From the NCBI GenBank assembly GCA_947491305.1, contig CANLIL010000019.1, forward strand, positions 1 to 43,275: a stretch of 43,275 bases of DNA, given 5' to 3'. A program made the position numbers and the translations under genes. The stretch comes from Flavobacteriales bacterium. Lineage in GTDB: Bacteria > Bacteroidota > Bacteroidia > Flavobacteriales_D > Crocinitomicaceae. Positions 15,175-24,250 of this stretch are shown piece by piece; the stretch's first letter is position 1; each line of letters opens with the position of its first letter. Below the pieces are notes generated by a model, which ran no database searches, had not been told where the DNA came from, and saw only the letters and a list, made by a program, of their open reading frames with translations.

Positions 15175-18100
15175 CGCAACAAATACATTTTACCAAATTC
15201 TTTTTTGAAATAGCCATCGCCACCACTTGCTCGGTGTTTGATTTCTTCACCATTTATTTGAGCTTTTACAGTATATAAATACACCCCATTTGCCAATTGA
15301 TCACCAAATTCATCTTTTCCATCCCAAGCATAATTGGTCATATTTCTTCCGATTGAAATAGGTCCTAATTCATCCTCCGTAATTTCTCGAACAACTTTAC
15401 CCGTTACTGTCATTATTTGAATTTTAACTTCATCAGGCACTTCATCACCTGTCAAGGTGAAAACAAATCGCGTACTTGTACTAAATGGGTTTGGATAATT
15501 CATCATATACGTGATGGCAGATTCGCGAATAACTTCAAATGAAATTTTGTATTCTAGATCACCCGATAAATTTCCAGAACGATCCGATCCTTGAACAAAT
15601 AAGGTGTATTTACCATCTACTAAAAAGTTACCAGAATAAATGATTTTAAAGCGCTTTGTTTGACCATCAGCTGGAATCCATTGCATAATCGTTATTCCAT
15701 TTCCATCCACAAAAGGAATTCTTTTTTGAACACCAGATGGTGAGGTTAAATAGACTCCAAAACGTGTCGTATCAGAAATATCGTTCATAATTAAATACGG
15801 ATTGTCGTCTTTCAAAGTAATCAATATTTCAGATGATGGAGAAACGATATCGTTGTTTAACAAATGTTTCCCATCAAATGTAACATCCAATATTGGGTTT
15901 TCATCGTCGCCATTTACGAAAAAAGGAAGTTGCATTAAATTGTTGAAATGCTTTTGTTCTGGTTGATCTGTTTCAATCAAACTACCATTGACATATGGAT
16001 TTACTTCAACCCAAAGTACATTGTTTCCTTTTAATCCAGTTGTGGAAAATGTTATGGTGTCACGCAATGTTTCTCCTACTAATAATGAATCTTGGCGACT
16101 ATATGCAATAACATGTATTTGTTGTTGGTTGTCTTTTACCCAATAATTGACTAACAAAGAATCCATTGGAATAGAATAAATGTTTTTAATGTCAACAGCA
16201 AATTTTACTTCTTCTCCTTCTGATAATGAGTCTTTATTCGGAATCCACGTAAAAGCAGTCGTACCATCAATTGCTGCTTCAGGTAATGGAGTGAATAACA
16301 CGTGCCAACGATCAATTTGAGCAGGTGTGAATCCAACTGGATCTTTATAAAAAGCGTTCAATTGGACAAATGGGTATTGATTTGCATCGATTAAATTTGA
16401 CAAAGTAACAATCGAGTCATTTGGTGTAAATAGCGTGTCGATTTTTGTTTGATACACACCGTTTGCATCAAACATTTTAATACTAAGCTTCGTTGTATCA
16501 GCATTTACTGAACCAAAAGGATCTTGCTTCCAATAAATTGATTTCCAGTTTGATGCAGGTCCAATTAAAGACGCATCTTCTTGACCAATATTTGAAAAAC
16601 CTACTAAATCAGCTTCTAAATGGAGATCTTCACCTACCGTTTGTGAAAAAAGTTCAATAACAGTTGATGTGTCACCTTTTTTACAAAAGAAGGCCATTGG
16701 CATGTTTGGTCGACCTGGAACGATGCTATCTGAACCTAAATTTTGAAACGTTGAAAAAACTGAAGGTGCAAGTGTATTAATTTGATCGTACAAGGTTGTC
16801 ATCGGTGAATACACCAATATGTAATAATCATTCGGAATGGTGTCCATCATCGCTTCAAAAGCTGCTAACTGTGTAGCGTTGTTTTGTCTGAAAATGAAAT
16901 ATTTTTCCACTCGATTTCTACAACTAGAATTATCATTCGCATTACCAAAATAGTGATTTGGATTAAAAACCGTCGGAGGATTCGTTGCATTATTTGTCCA
17001 ACGTGTACCCCAAGATTTCAAGGTGAATGGGTCAATTACTGCAACGTAAAACGAAGGCGTGTATTGACAAATCCCATACTCTTGTTGGGTTCCATCAATG
17101 GAATATGCATTGTAATAAATGGCAGGAACTCCACCAGAATATTTCACATCACACGTAAGGGATTTTGTTAATGGGTCAAAATATTTTTTACGATCTGTTC
17201 GGTCGTATTGAATGCCTGAAAACCCATTGTTTTTAAATTGAAAAAAATGATCTTGTCCCCAACCTGTTTTTGAAGGTATGTATTGAAATGAGCTTTCTTT
17301 CCATAATTTCGAAGGAACATCTACTGCAACGCGCCAAAAATAAACAACACTATCTTCAGCAATAAACGGTGCATTATTTCCACTTGAACTTAATTTCCAT
17401 TCTGAAGGCAACACTTCTTTTACGCCTCCTAAACCTGAAACGGTTGCATATCGATGGAATGGGCTTTGCGCACCTAAAAAGTCAATGGTATCTATTTCAA
17501 AACGATACGTGTTAAAAGCTGCGATTGGGTTGATTGTGGACGCTTTTAAAGTCACTGAAGCATCAGGTACGACAGCAAATTCATACGGTAAAACTGGTTC
17601 AATTCCACTAATATCAATAAAAAGCGTTTTTGTCAATTGGTTATTTCCGATTTCATCATATTGTTCTGAAATAAATGAAGGAAGATCCACTTTAAAATTA
17701 AAATTATTGATCCCAATGCCAATATTTGCCTCTAAAGGAACTTTGAATGAAAGGATATGTTTGTAATGCAAGGAAGGCACAAAAAACGAATAAACTGAAT
17801 CTATTGATGTCGACGGAAAGTTACGCGAGACTTCAATCTGAAAAGTGTCAGTGATTGATTTTCCTAAATTTTTCAATTCTAACTTGATGGTTATGCTATC
17901 AACTGTTAGATCTAATTCTGTTGGTGAGAATGAAACGCTTTCTTGAGTGATTTCAATTTCTGGTTTTGTATGCCAATTTAATTTTAATAATGGATCACCA
18001 TTCAAGGTCATTTGTGTACAGGTCGATTCAACTAATAAATTGGACTGAGGTGTTTCGATGTTTTGAATAACATTTTTTATTTGTGAAGCCAAAGACCCAC

Positions 18101-20351
18101 CATAATTCACTGTGCTAAACTGCTTGTACAATTCATTGGAAAATTGATACAATGTATTTGAAATTCCTAAGCTTACAGTACCCAGATAGGCAATTGATCC
18201 AGCGTTTTGTGCATTAACGAATTGCTCAGATTTTGAAACACTATTTTGAAAAATGTTCCCATTGTAACACGAGTTGGTTATTACAATGGGGTATTTCCCC
18301 TGGTTATTCCAGTTGATTGGCTCATCAATGTTAATTTCAAAGCCAGTATTAGTTGGAGCGGCATGACCAAAAAACGTGATCAAAGAGACACCTTCTTGAA
18401 TTCTATTGGTTATTGCAGTCAATTCCGATGGACTCAATGGGTTGTCATTTGTTTTCGCAGAAGTCATTACATTTCCTCCAAAATCAGCAGTTGAAATGGT
18501 ATTTTTCAAACCATTCATGTAGCCCTGAAAAGTTGATTGCTGTCCCGCATTTGAACCTCCAACAAAATGCAATACTTGTTTTTGCCAATCTTTTGAAGCA
18601 GAATTGTAAACACTTGTCTGGTCTTGATTTAAGTCGTGTTGCTTAATTTTATCTAAATAGGTGGTTAATTCTTGGTTTGAACTTACGGAAATTCTACCTG
18701 TTGGAATTAAAGGTGTCCATTTGGTGGTTCCTGGTAAATTTGATGTAATACAGTTGTCACTCGAAGGTTGACCAAAAGAAGGTATCAATGACATATTGTA
18801 AACACTTGGCGTTGTTCGTGTTCCTGGTCCAGAAACAGTAATACCTGCAATACTTGCTTCACGAATTCCTTTACCCATCAAAAAAAGTGCCTTTGGTTTT
18901 TGAGTAGTGATTGAATACATGTGCTGCGCAAATCGCCGAATCCCATTGATGTGTTTGTCAATTCCGCCTCCATACTGTAAGTACAATTCATTAACATTAG
19001 CTAGAATTACAGTATGATTTCCACCAGCGTTTGAAGATCTATAAAGTGCATAAGCTTCAGAGGCTGTTTTTAATTGTGGGTGATAAATCATCAATACTGC
19101 ATTCTCTGGCGATAAATTCGCATAGTTTGTAAAAAAACCAGATGCATTTACAGGTTGAATTTGTGGAACCGATGTAAATGTAATTTGCTCTTGAAATACA
19201 ACTTGTTGAATGGTGTCAATAGCAGAATTAGGAATTAAAAGAATTCTTTGCGTTCCATTTTGTGAAGGGATAATTCTTTTGGGTGAAGTGCCTAAAACAA
19301 AAAAGTAAGGATTATTGAAAGCTGTATTACTTAAATCTATTCTTGATTTAGATTGATTTACGCCATTGAATACTTGAAAAACACCTGAAGTTAACGCGCC
19401 TAAATTTGGTGAACGTGGATAGGTTAATGACCAATAATTGATGGATTGGTAATCTGTTACGGCACCTAAATCATTTACAATTGAAACTTTTAAATTCGTG
19501 AGTCCATTGCTAGGCAAAGTCAAACTTGGAAACGATTTTTTTACTACAATCGCCTTGTATCCATTGAAAACAGAATCGGCGATAACATAGTTTGAATTAC
19601 CAATCGTGTGCCTGGAATGATGATTCATAGTTCCATTTGCTGCCGCATTTGAAGCTCCAACAACAACCGCATTGTAAAGAATATTAGGACTTCCATTCCC
19701 TTGGTAAATGTTGTCTAAATATACGTTATTATAGTTCCATGTGTGACCATTCGCGCCATTCACAGGAGTTAACCCCCAACCTTCCCCAGAAGTGTAAAAA
19801 GAACTTGATGCATCCGAAGTTTTTTCACCTTCATTGTAATAGTTTGAAAAATATTGTGATTTTTCGAATAGAATGAAATCACTAGCAGTAAAATTGGTGT
19901 AATTTGAAGAAATTTCTTCTGAAAAACGCAAATTTGACGTGCTAGAATTCCACGTAAAAAAATACTGAATCGTATCGTTGTATAAACTATATTTTGGATT
20001 TCCAATGGCGTCAGAACTTTCATACAAAGTAGCATCTAGCCAAGCATCATTACGTTCTGCATAAAATAAAATATAATCTCCAGAATCTAAACTTTGGTCG
20101 CCACCATCTTCAATAAATAAGGGAATTTCCTTTTCACGCCCAAACAACTGAATATTAGCAGAAGTAAAAGATGTTAGCGGGACTCCAGCGTTTGACAGTG
20201 TTGAATAATCCAGTTTGTGGATTCCTGTAGTGACTATTTTAAAGGAGTAATATTTTTGATTGTATTGAATCCATTCATTACCATAACTCTGTGCAAAAAG
20301 CGCATTTGATATAAATAGTAATAAACAAAATAAGATGTGTGTCGGTTTCAT
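15171..20351 (-). CDS. porU2: putative T9SS sortase PorU2 (C25 peptidase family)
   Basis: A 1726-residue exported protein with signal peptide MKPTHILFCLLLFISNALFAQ. A gingipain-like C25 cysteine peptidase domain lies at about 415-785. Its dyad is visible as FFGHAAP (His663) and TNSCYNGN (Cys695), 32 residues apart as in gingipains. Long Ig-like beta regions follow (about 790-1610), then a FlgD-like Ig C-terminal domain (NYPNPFSTSTRFVFTL to NGVYLYTVKAQ). PorU cleaves the C-terminal sorting signal of T9SS cargo and attaches cargo to the surface. Classical PorU is 1150-1300 residues, so the extra length fits the PorU2 group. It follows the PorV-like gene by 1 base, which supports a secretion role. 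A secreted C25 protease is the alternative. Confidence 0.85.
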   Translation of the reverse strand: MKPTHILFCLLLFISNALFAQSYGNEWIQYNQKYYSFKIVTTGIHKLDYSTLSNAGVPLTSFTSANIQLFGREKEIPLFIEDGGDQSLDSGDYILFYAERNDAWLDATLYESSDAIGNPKYSLYNDTIQYFFTWNSSTSNLRFSEEISSNYTNFTASDFILFEKSQYFSNYYNEGEKTSDASSSFYTSGEGWGLTPVNGANGHTWNYNNVYLDNIYQGNGSPNILYNAVVVGASNAAANGTMNHHSRHTIGNSNYVIADSVFNGYKAIVVKKSFPSLTLPSNGLTNLKVSIVNDLGAVTDYQSINYWSLTYPRSPNLGALTSGVFQVFNGVNQSKSRIDLSNTAFNNPYFFVLGTSPKRIIPSQNGTQRILLIPNSAIDTIQQVVFQEQITFTSVPQIQPVNASGFFTNYANLSPENAVLMIYHPQLKTASEAYALYRSSNAGGNHTVILANVNELYLQYGGGIDKHINGIRRFAQHMYSITTQKPKALFLMGKGIREASIAGITVSGPGTRTTPSVYNMSLIPSFGQPSSDNCITSNLPGTTKWTPLIPTGRISVSSNQELTTYLDKIKQHDLNQDQTSVYNSASKDWQKQVLHFVGGSNAGQQSTFQGYMNGLKNTISTADFGGNVMTSAKTNDNPLSPSELTAITNRIQEGVSLITFFGHAAPTNTGFEINIDEPINWNNQGKYPIVITNSCYNGNIFQNSVSKSEQFVNAQNAGSIAYLGTVSLGISNTLYQFSNELYKQFSTVNYGGSLASQIKNVIQNIETPQSNLLVESTCTQMTLNGDPLLKLNWHTKPEIEITQESVSFSPTELDLTVDSITIKLELKNLGKSITDTFQIEVSRNFPSTSIDSVYSFFVPSLHYKHILSFKVPLEANIGIGINNFNFKVDLPSFISEQYDEIGNNQLTKTLFIDISGIEPVLPYEFAVVPDASVTLKASTINPIAAFNTYRFEIDTIDFLGAQSPFHRYATVSGLGGVKEVLPSEWKLSSSGNNAPFIAEDSVVYFWRVAVDVPSKLWKESSFQYIPSKTGWGQDHFFQFKNNGFSGIQYDRTDRKKYFDPLTKSLTCDVKYSGGVPAIYYNAYSIDGTQQEYGICQYTPSFYVAVIDPFTLKSWGTRWTNNATNPPTVFNPNHYFGNANDNSSCRNRVEKYFIFRQNNATQLAAFEAMMDTIPNDYYILVYSPMTTLYDQINTLAPSVFSTFQNLGSDSIVPGRPNMPMAFFCKKGDTSTVIELFSQTVGEDLHLEADLVGFSNIGQEDASLIGPASNWKSIYWKQDPFGSVNADTTKLSIKMFDANGVYQTKIDTLFTPNDSIVTLSNLIDANQYPFVQLNAFYKDPVGFTPAQIDRWHVLFTPLPEAAIDGTTAFTWIPNKDSLSEGEEVKFAVDIKNIYSIPMDSLLVNYWVKDNQQQIHVIAYSRQDSLLVGETLRDTITFSTTGLKGNNVLWVEVNPYVNGSLIETDQPEQKHFNNLMQLPFFVNGDDENPILDVTFDGKHLLNNDIVSPSSEILITLKDDNPYLIMNDISDTTRFGVYLTSPSGVQKRIPFVDGNGITIMQWIPADGQTKRFKIIYSGNFLVDGKYTLFVQGSDRSGNLSGDLEYKISFEVIRESAITYMMNYPNPFSTSTRFVFTLTGDEVPDEVKIQIMTVTGKVVREITEDELGPISIGRNMTNYAWDGKDEFGDQLANGVYLYTVKAQINGEEIKHRASGGDGYFKKEFGKMYLLR

Positions 20352-20352
20352 T

Positions 20353-21483
20353 CTAGTGCATGTTTGAAGGGCGATCTAATTTTAGTTTTATAGAAATCAC
20401 GTGAGAATACAATGCAACTGAAGCATCACCAATATCTGTAAAAGCATAATCTATTTTGAAATTTTTGATGGTGATTCCTAATCCTATGTTTGGCTGTAAA
20501 TTCAATGATTTTGAATCATCAAAATCCTTCACATATTGCATATTCGACAACCCGCCACGAACAGCTATAAAAGATTTGTAACCCACTTCAATGCCTAAAT
20601 GCGGGTCAATTGAAATGGCATTGGTTTGGATAAGTGTATTTCTTCTTCCATCAGTCGTGAAATCAACATCTAATTCCGCAGCTGTATAAATTCCTTTTTT
20701 ACCAATTTCAACTTTTTTGTAAGCGGCTAAAATTAATTTAGGCAAAGTTATTTCTAATCCGTTCGTTGGGATTTCATTACCTGTTGCAGCAAAAACTTCC
20801 TTCATTTTATCATCTAAATTAAAAACCCACGCATTAAATGTAGAAGTTACATCTCTTGCCATCAATCCAAATTTCCAGTTTTTTGGTGAATGGTATTGAA
20901 GTCCTGCATCCAATCCAAATCCCCAAGATTTAGCAAAATCTCCAACTTGTCGGTTAATTACTTTAAAATTTGCCCCAAAACTTAATCCTTTAAGCTTCAT
21001 TTTACGCGCGTAAGAAAGAATGTATGCATAATCTGCGGCAGTAAAACTTGTGATTTTATCGTAATTTATGCGGCCATTATTATCAATTAATTGTGTTGTG
21101 TTTGGAATATCATCCACTGCAAATCGAACAAATGAAAAACCGATTGAACTTTTATCATTTATTTTGTGAGCCAATCCCAAATAATCATACTTTGCAATTC
21201 CTGCAAAATATTCAGAGTGCATCAAGCCGATTTCTAACCATTTATCAACTTTTGTTAAGCCTGCTGGATTCCAATAGCCAGAATTCACATTGTCCGTTTG
21301 CGCCACTACAGAACCACCAAGTCCGAGCGCGTCAGCACCAATTCCAATTGCTAAAAATTCATTGGAGTATTTTGGAGCTGTTTGTCCTAAGACCTTTGAT
21401 TGCACAAAAAACAGGCTTATAAGTATAAAAAAGAGACTTTTCACGTAAAATAATTTAAAGAAATTTAGCTTAGATAACAGCAT
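20353..21483 (-). CDS. porV2: putative T9SS outer-membrane protein PorV2 (PorV/PorQ family)
   Basis: About 376 residues with an N-terminal signal peptide and an FadL-like beta-barrel of the PorV/PorQ family. The family hallmark near the N-terminus is GADALGLGGSVVAQTDNVNS followed by YWNPAGL. PorV binds T9SS cargo and brings it to the PorU sortase. Two starts are possible: GTG at 21489 and ATG at 21483. I chose the ATG because ATG dominates here and both leave the signal peptide intact. The stop is 1 base before the PorU2 start, so the pair is an operon. No perfect -7 box was found upstream. PorQ-like function cannot be excluded by eye. Confidence 0.82.
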   Translation of the reverse strand: MLLSKLNFFKLFYVKSLFFILISLFFVQSKVLGQTAPKYSNEFLAIGIGADALGLGGSVVAQTDNVNSGYWNPAGLTKVDKWLEIGLMHSEYFAGIAKYDYLGLAHKINDKSSIGFSFVRFAVDDIPNTTQLIDNNGRINYDKITSFTAADYAYILSYARKMKLKGLSFGANFKVINRQVGDFAKSWGFGLDAGLQYHSPKNWKFGLMARDVTSTFNAWVFNLDDKMKEVFAATGNEIPTNGLEITLPKLILAAYKKVEIGKKGIYTAAELDVDFTTDGRRNTLIQTNAISIDPHLGIEVGYKSFIAVRGGLSNMQYVKDFDDSKSLNLQPNIGLGITIKNFKIDYAFTDIGDASVALYSHVISIKLKLDRPSNMH

Positions 21484-21581
21484 ATTCACTAAAAAATTGT
21501 GTTATTTGTAAGATTTTTAACGTTTAAAGTGTAAAACTACTTTTATTTAGGAAGTTTACCAAAACATAACGAATAAATTTT

Positions 21582-22421
21582 ATGAAGCTATTTTCAATAC
21601 CCAACATTACAACAGCATTGAATTTGCTTTGTGGTATTATTGCAATTCTACTGTCATTGGCAGGACGGATAGATTTGGCTCCTTTTGCAATTTATTTAGG
21701 TGCTATTTTCGATTTTTTAGATGGGTTTTTAGCTAGAAAATTAAATGCACACAGCGAATTAGGGAAACAATTGGATTCATTAGCGGACATGGTTACTTTT
21801 GGTGTTGCGCCTGGAGTTTTGATGATGGTTGTAATGATTGCAACAATTTATATGGAAGGACCGTTCTACACAAACAATTTTCCTTCGCATGTTCACGCTC
21901 AATTGTTGAATTGGATAAACGCAGTTTTTAATAATGTACCCAATCGAATGGATGCATCTATAAAATATTTGCCTTTTACAGCTTTAATCATTCCGTTCAT
22001 GTCTTTGTTCCGCTTAGCAAAATTTAATATTGACACACGCCAATCTGATTCATTTATTGGGGTTCCAACGCCTTTGAATACCGTATTCATTACTTTCTTT
22101 CCCTTGGTATTAGCAGCTAATTTTGAAACATGGAAATTTAATCCGGGTATTTATGGCGTGCTTTTTAATTCTTATTTTTTAGTTGCTATTTCCTGTGTAA
22201 TGAGCATTTTACTGATCGTTGAGTTGCCGCTATTTTCTTTGAAATTCAAACATTTCAAATGGAAAGGCAATGAAATCAGGTATGTTTTCTTAATAACTTG
22301 TGGATTATTAATTCCATTTCTACTTGTTTGGTCTATTCCTTTAATTGTATTTTTGCAAATAATTTTATCCGTGATTAATACACAAGTTACAAAAAATAAA
22401 GAAAATGAAATTCAAAGCTGA
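21582..22421 (+). CDS. pssA: CDP-diacylglycerol-serine O-phosphatidyltransferase
   Basis: This 279-residue integral membrane enzyme makes phosphatidylserine, the precursor of phosphatidylethanolamine. It starts at once with IPNITTALNLLCGIIAI. It holds the full CDP-alcohol phosphotransferase motif D-G-x2-A-R-x8-G-x3-D-x3-D: DGFLAR followed by GKQLDSLAD. The remaining hydrophobic helices continue to the C-terminus. The 3' end overlaps purS by 17 bases, an unusual combination that suggests co-transcription of phospholipid and purine genes. A partner phosphatidylserine decarboxylase is not in the window. Confidence 0.93.
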   Translation: MKLFSIPNITTALNLLCGIIAILLSLAGRIDLAPFAIYLGAIFDFLDGFLARKLNAHSELGKQLDSLADMVTFGVAPGVLMMVVMIATIYMEGPFYTNNFPSHVHAQLLNWINAVFNNVPNRMDASIKYLPFTALIIPFMSLFRLAKFNIDTRQSDSFIGVPTPLNTVFITFFPLVLAANFETWKFNPGIYGVLFNSYFLVAISCVMSILLIVELPLFSLKFKHFKWKGNEIRYVFLITCGLLIPFLLVWSIPLIVFLQIILSVINTQVTKNKENEIQS

Positions 22422-22656
22422 AATTGATGTGATGCCATTGGACGCATTATTAGATCCACAAGGAAAAGCTGTTTCTAACAGTATGAAAACAATTGGTTTA
22501 CCTGAAATTGATGGTGTAAGAATCGGTCGCCATGTTCGTCTGTTTATAGAAGCTAATTCTCAAGAAATTGCGGAACAAAAAGTAGAAGAAGCGTGTAAGA
22601 AGTTACTTTCTAATCAAATCATGGAAAGTTATACTTTTACAATTACGCCAGCATAA
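22405..22656 (+). CDS. purS: phosphoribosylformylglycinamidine synthase subunit PurS
   Basis: PurS is the small structural subunit of the FGAM synthase complex (PurS-PurQ-PurL) in purine synthesis. The 83 residues match in length and in motif: KAEIDVMPLDALLDPQGKAV, then VRIGRHVRLFIE and the acidic helix EIAEQKVEEACKKLL. The gene starts inside the 3' end of pssA, in another frame, and is followed after 7 bases by the aldehyde dehydrogenase gene. No purQ or purL is adjacent, although purS usually clusters with them. Confidence 0.92.
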   Translation: MKFKAEIDVMPLDALLDPQGKAVSNSMKTIGLPEIDGVRIGRHVRLFIEANSQEIAEQKVEEACKKLLSNQIMESYTFTITPA

Positions 22657-22663
22657 AAATAAA

Positions 22664-24154
22664 TTGAAAATTTCAGGCGCTAATTTTATTGGATCTACAC
22701 TTTCAATAAAAGGGTCCAGCTCATTCAAAACATTTAATCCAGTTTTGAATCAGGAAAATGAATGGGATTTTTTTCAAGCTACAAAAGAAGAAGTTGATGA
22801 GGCAGTTTGCAAAGCGCAGACTGCTTTTTTTGCGTTTAGTAGAATTGACCCAAAAAAGAGGGCAATTTTTCTAAATGAGATCATTCATCAATTAGAATTA
22901 TCTAAAGCTTTAATTTTAGAAGTTTATCAACTAGAATCAGCATTGCCATTGAGTCGTGCATTAGCAGAATTTCAACGAACGGTTCAGCAGCTTTCCAATT
23001 TTTCAGCAATTCTAACCGAAGGAAAATGGCCTTCAGTAAATTACGAACCAGCAGATATTTCGCGCATCCCAATCAAACAAAGTTTGCGAAAAACGCAAAT
23101 TGGTATTGGACCAGTAGTTGTTTTTGGTGCAAGTAATTTTCCTTTAGCTTATTCTACGATTGGCGGCGATAGTGTAGCTGCATTAGCTGCTGGATGTCCG
23201 GTTATTGTAAAAAGTCACCCAATGCACGCTGGCACAGGTGAATTAGTTTCAAAGGCGGTTGTTAATGCAGCAAGTATATCAGCAATGCCGGATGGTGTTT
23301 TTTCCAACTTAAATGCCATTGATTTTCAAGTTGGGCAACAATTGGTGGAACATGAAGGAATTGCAGCGGTTGGTTTTACAGGTAGTATAAAAGGTGGGGT
23401 AGCTTTAATGAAACGTGCTTTTTCACGTAAAAATCCGATTCCTGTTTTTGCAGAGATGGGAAGCGTGAACCCATTGCTTGTTTTTCCTAAAATAGATTCA
23501 GATTTAAGTTTATGGGCATCCAAAATTGCAGTTTCAATCACCAACAATTCGGGACAATTTTGCACCAAACCAGGCTTGATTTTTTGCTTGAAATCTCCAA
23601 CATCGGAAGATTTCTTTTCAACTTTGAAACAACAAATTAGCAGTGTAAATTCAGCTTATATGGTGAGTCCAATTATCTGTTCAAATTACAACCTACGAAT
23701 TGAGGAGTTGAAAAAGTTCGAAGAGATTGAATTTCATGAAGGAATAATAAATGAGCTTCCGAATACAGCTAGACCTGTTTTGGCTCGAATAGATGGAAAG
23801 GAATTTGTTAAGCATCCAGCACTTCAACAGGAAGTTTTTGGTCCATTTTCATTGGTAGTTTTTTTTGATTCAATGGATGATTTAGTAAACGCCTATTCAG
23901 CGTTGGAGGGGCAATTAACAACAAGTTTTTTTGGTATAAATGATAATGATTTAGCGCATGAAAAGTTAGTGTTTTTAGCTACACAAAAAGCGGGAAGAAT
24001 TATCTTTGATGAGGTTCCAACAGGTGTTGAGATAAGTAGTGCGATGCATCACAGCGGTGCTTTTCCAGCTTCTTCTGATATTCGTTTTACGGCTGTTGGA
24101 GTAAATTCAATTGATCGCTTTTCTCGACCAATCGTTTATCAAAATAAACAGTAA
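22664..24154 (+). CDS. NADP-dependent aldehyde dehydrogenase (2-oxoglutarate semialdehyde type)
   Basis: An aldehyde dehydrogenase of 496 residues resembling the 2,5-dioxovalerate (2-oxoglutarate semialdehyde) dehydrogenase group, which starts with a sequence of the form xISGxNFIGSxLS. The catalytic Cys300 lies in NNSGQFCTKPG and the general base Glu264 in FAEMGSVNP. The NAD(P)-binding part includes GPVVVFGASNFPLAYS and VGFTGSIKGG. The start must be the TTG at 22664, because the next in-frame ATG is far downstream and the family N-terminus begins here. The gene lies 7 bases after purS. Hydroxyproline or sugar-acid catabolic genes are absent, so the pathway is unknown. Confidence 0.85.
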   Translation: MKISGANFIGSTLSIKGSSSFKTFNPVLNQENEWDFFQATKEEVDEAVCKAQTAFFAFSRIDPKKRAIFLNEIIHQLELSKALILEVYQLESALPLSRALAEFQRTVQQLSNFSAILTEGKWPSVNYEPADISRIPIKQSLRKTQIGIGPVVVFGASNFPLAYSTIGGDSVAALAAGCPVIVKSHPMHAGTGELVSKAVVNAASISAMPDGVFSNLNAIDFQVGQQLVEHEGIAAVGFTGSIKGGVALMKRAFSRKNPIPVFAEMGSVNPLLVFPKIDSDLSLWASKIAVSITNNSGQFCTKPGLIFCLKSPTSEDFFSTLKQQISSVNSAYMVSPIICSNYNLRIEELKKFEEIEFHEGIINELPNTARPVLARIDGKEFVKHPALQQEVFGPFSLVVFFDSMDDLVNAYSALEGQLTTSFFGINDNDLAHEKLVFLATQKAGRIIFDEVPTGVEISSAMHHSGAFPASSDIRFTAVGVNSIDRFSRPIVYQNKQ

Positions 24155-24218
24155 CTTACTTTTTTTCGCGTTAACAAAAATTATTCTTTTTGTTATTCAA
24201 CATTTGCAAAAATATATT

Positions 24219-24226
24219 TACATTTG
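24219..24226 (+). promoter_or_regulatory. promoter -7 box before coiled-coil membrane protein
   Basis: TACATTTG fully matches TAnnTTTG and ends 24 bases before the ATG at 24251. It overlaps the upstream TTG at 24224 that would otherwise be read as a start, which argues for the ATG. No TTG lies at a good -33 distance. Confidence 0.5.
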
Positions 24227-24250
24227 TTCAAATTATTTACCATTCATGTT

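Noticed and set aside
15490-15530. YPNPF motif of PorU2 read as a typical T9SS cargo sorting signal
   Set aside because: It belongs to an Ig-like FlgD-type C-terminal domain; PorU-type proteins carry such a domain themselves, so it does not show that PorU2 is ordinary cargo.
18246-18646. Plus-strand open frames opposite PorU2
   Set aside because: They are shadows of the C25 domain, whose catalytic residues are encoded on the minus strand there.
24224-24250. TTG start for the coiled-coil membrane protein
   Set aside because: The codon lies in the TAnnTTTG box, so it would not be transcribed; the ATG at 24251 fits the membrane anchor.
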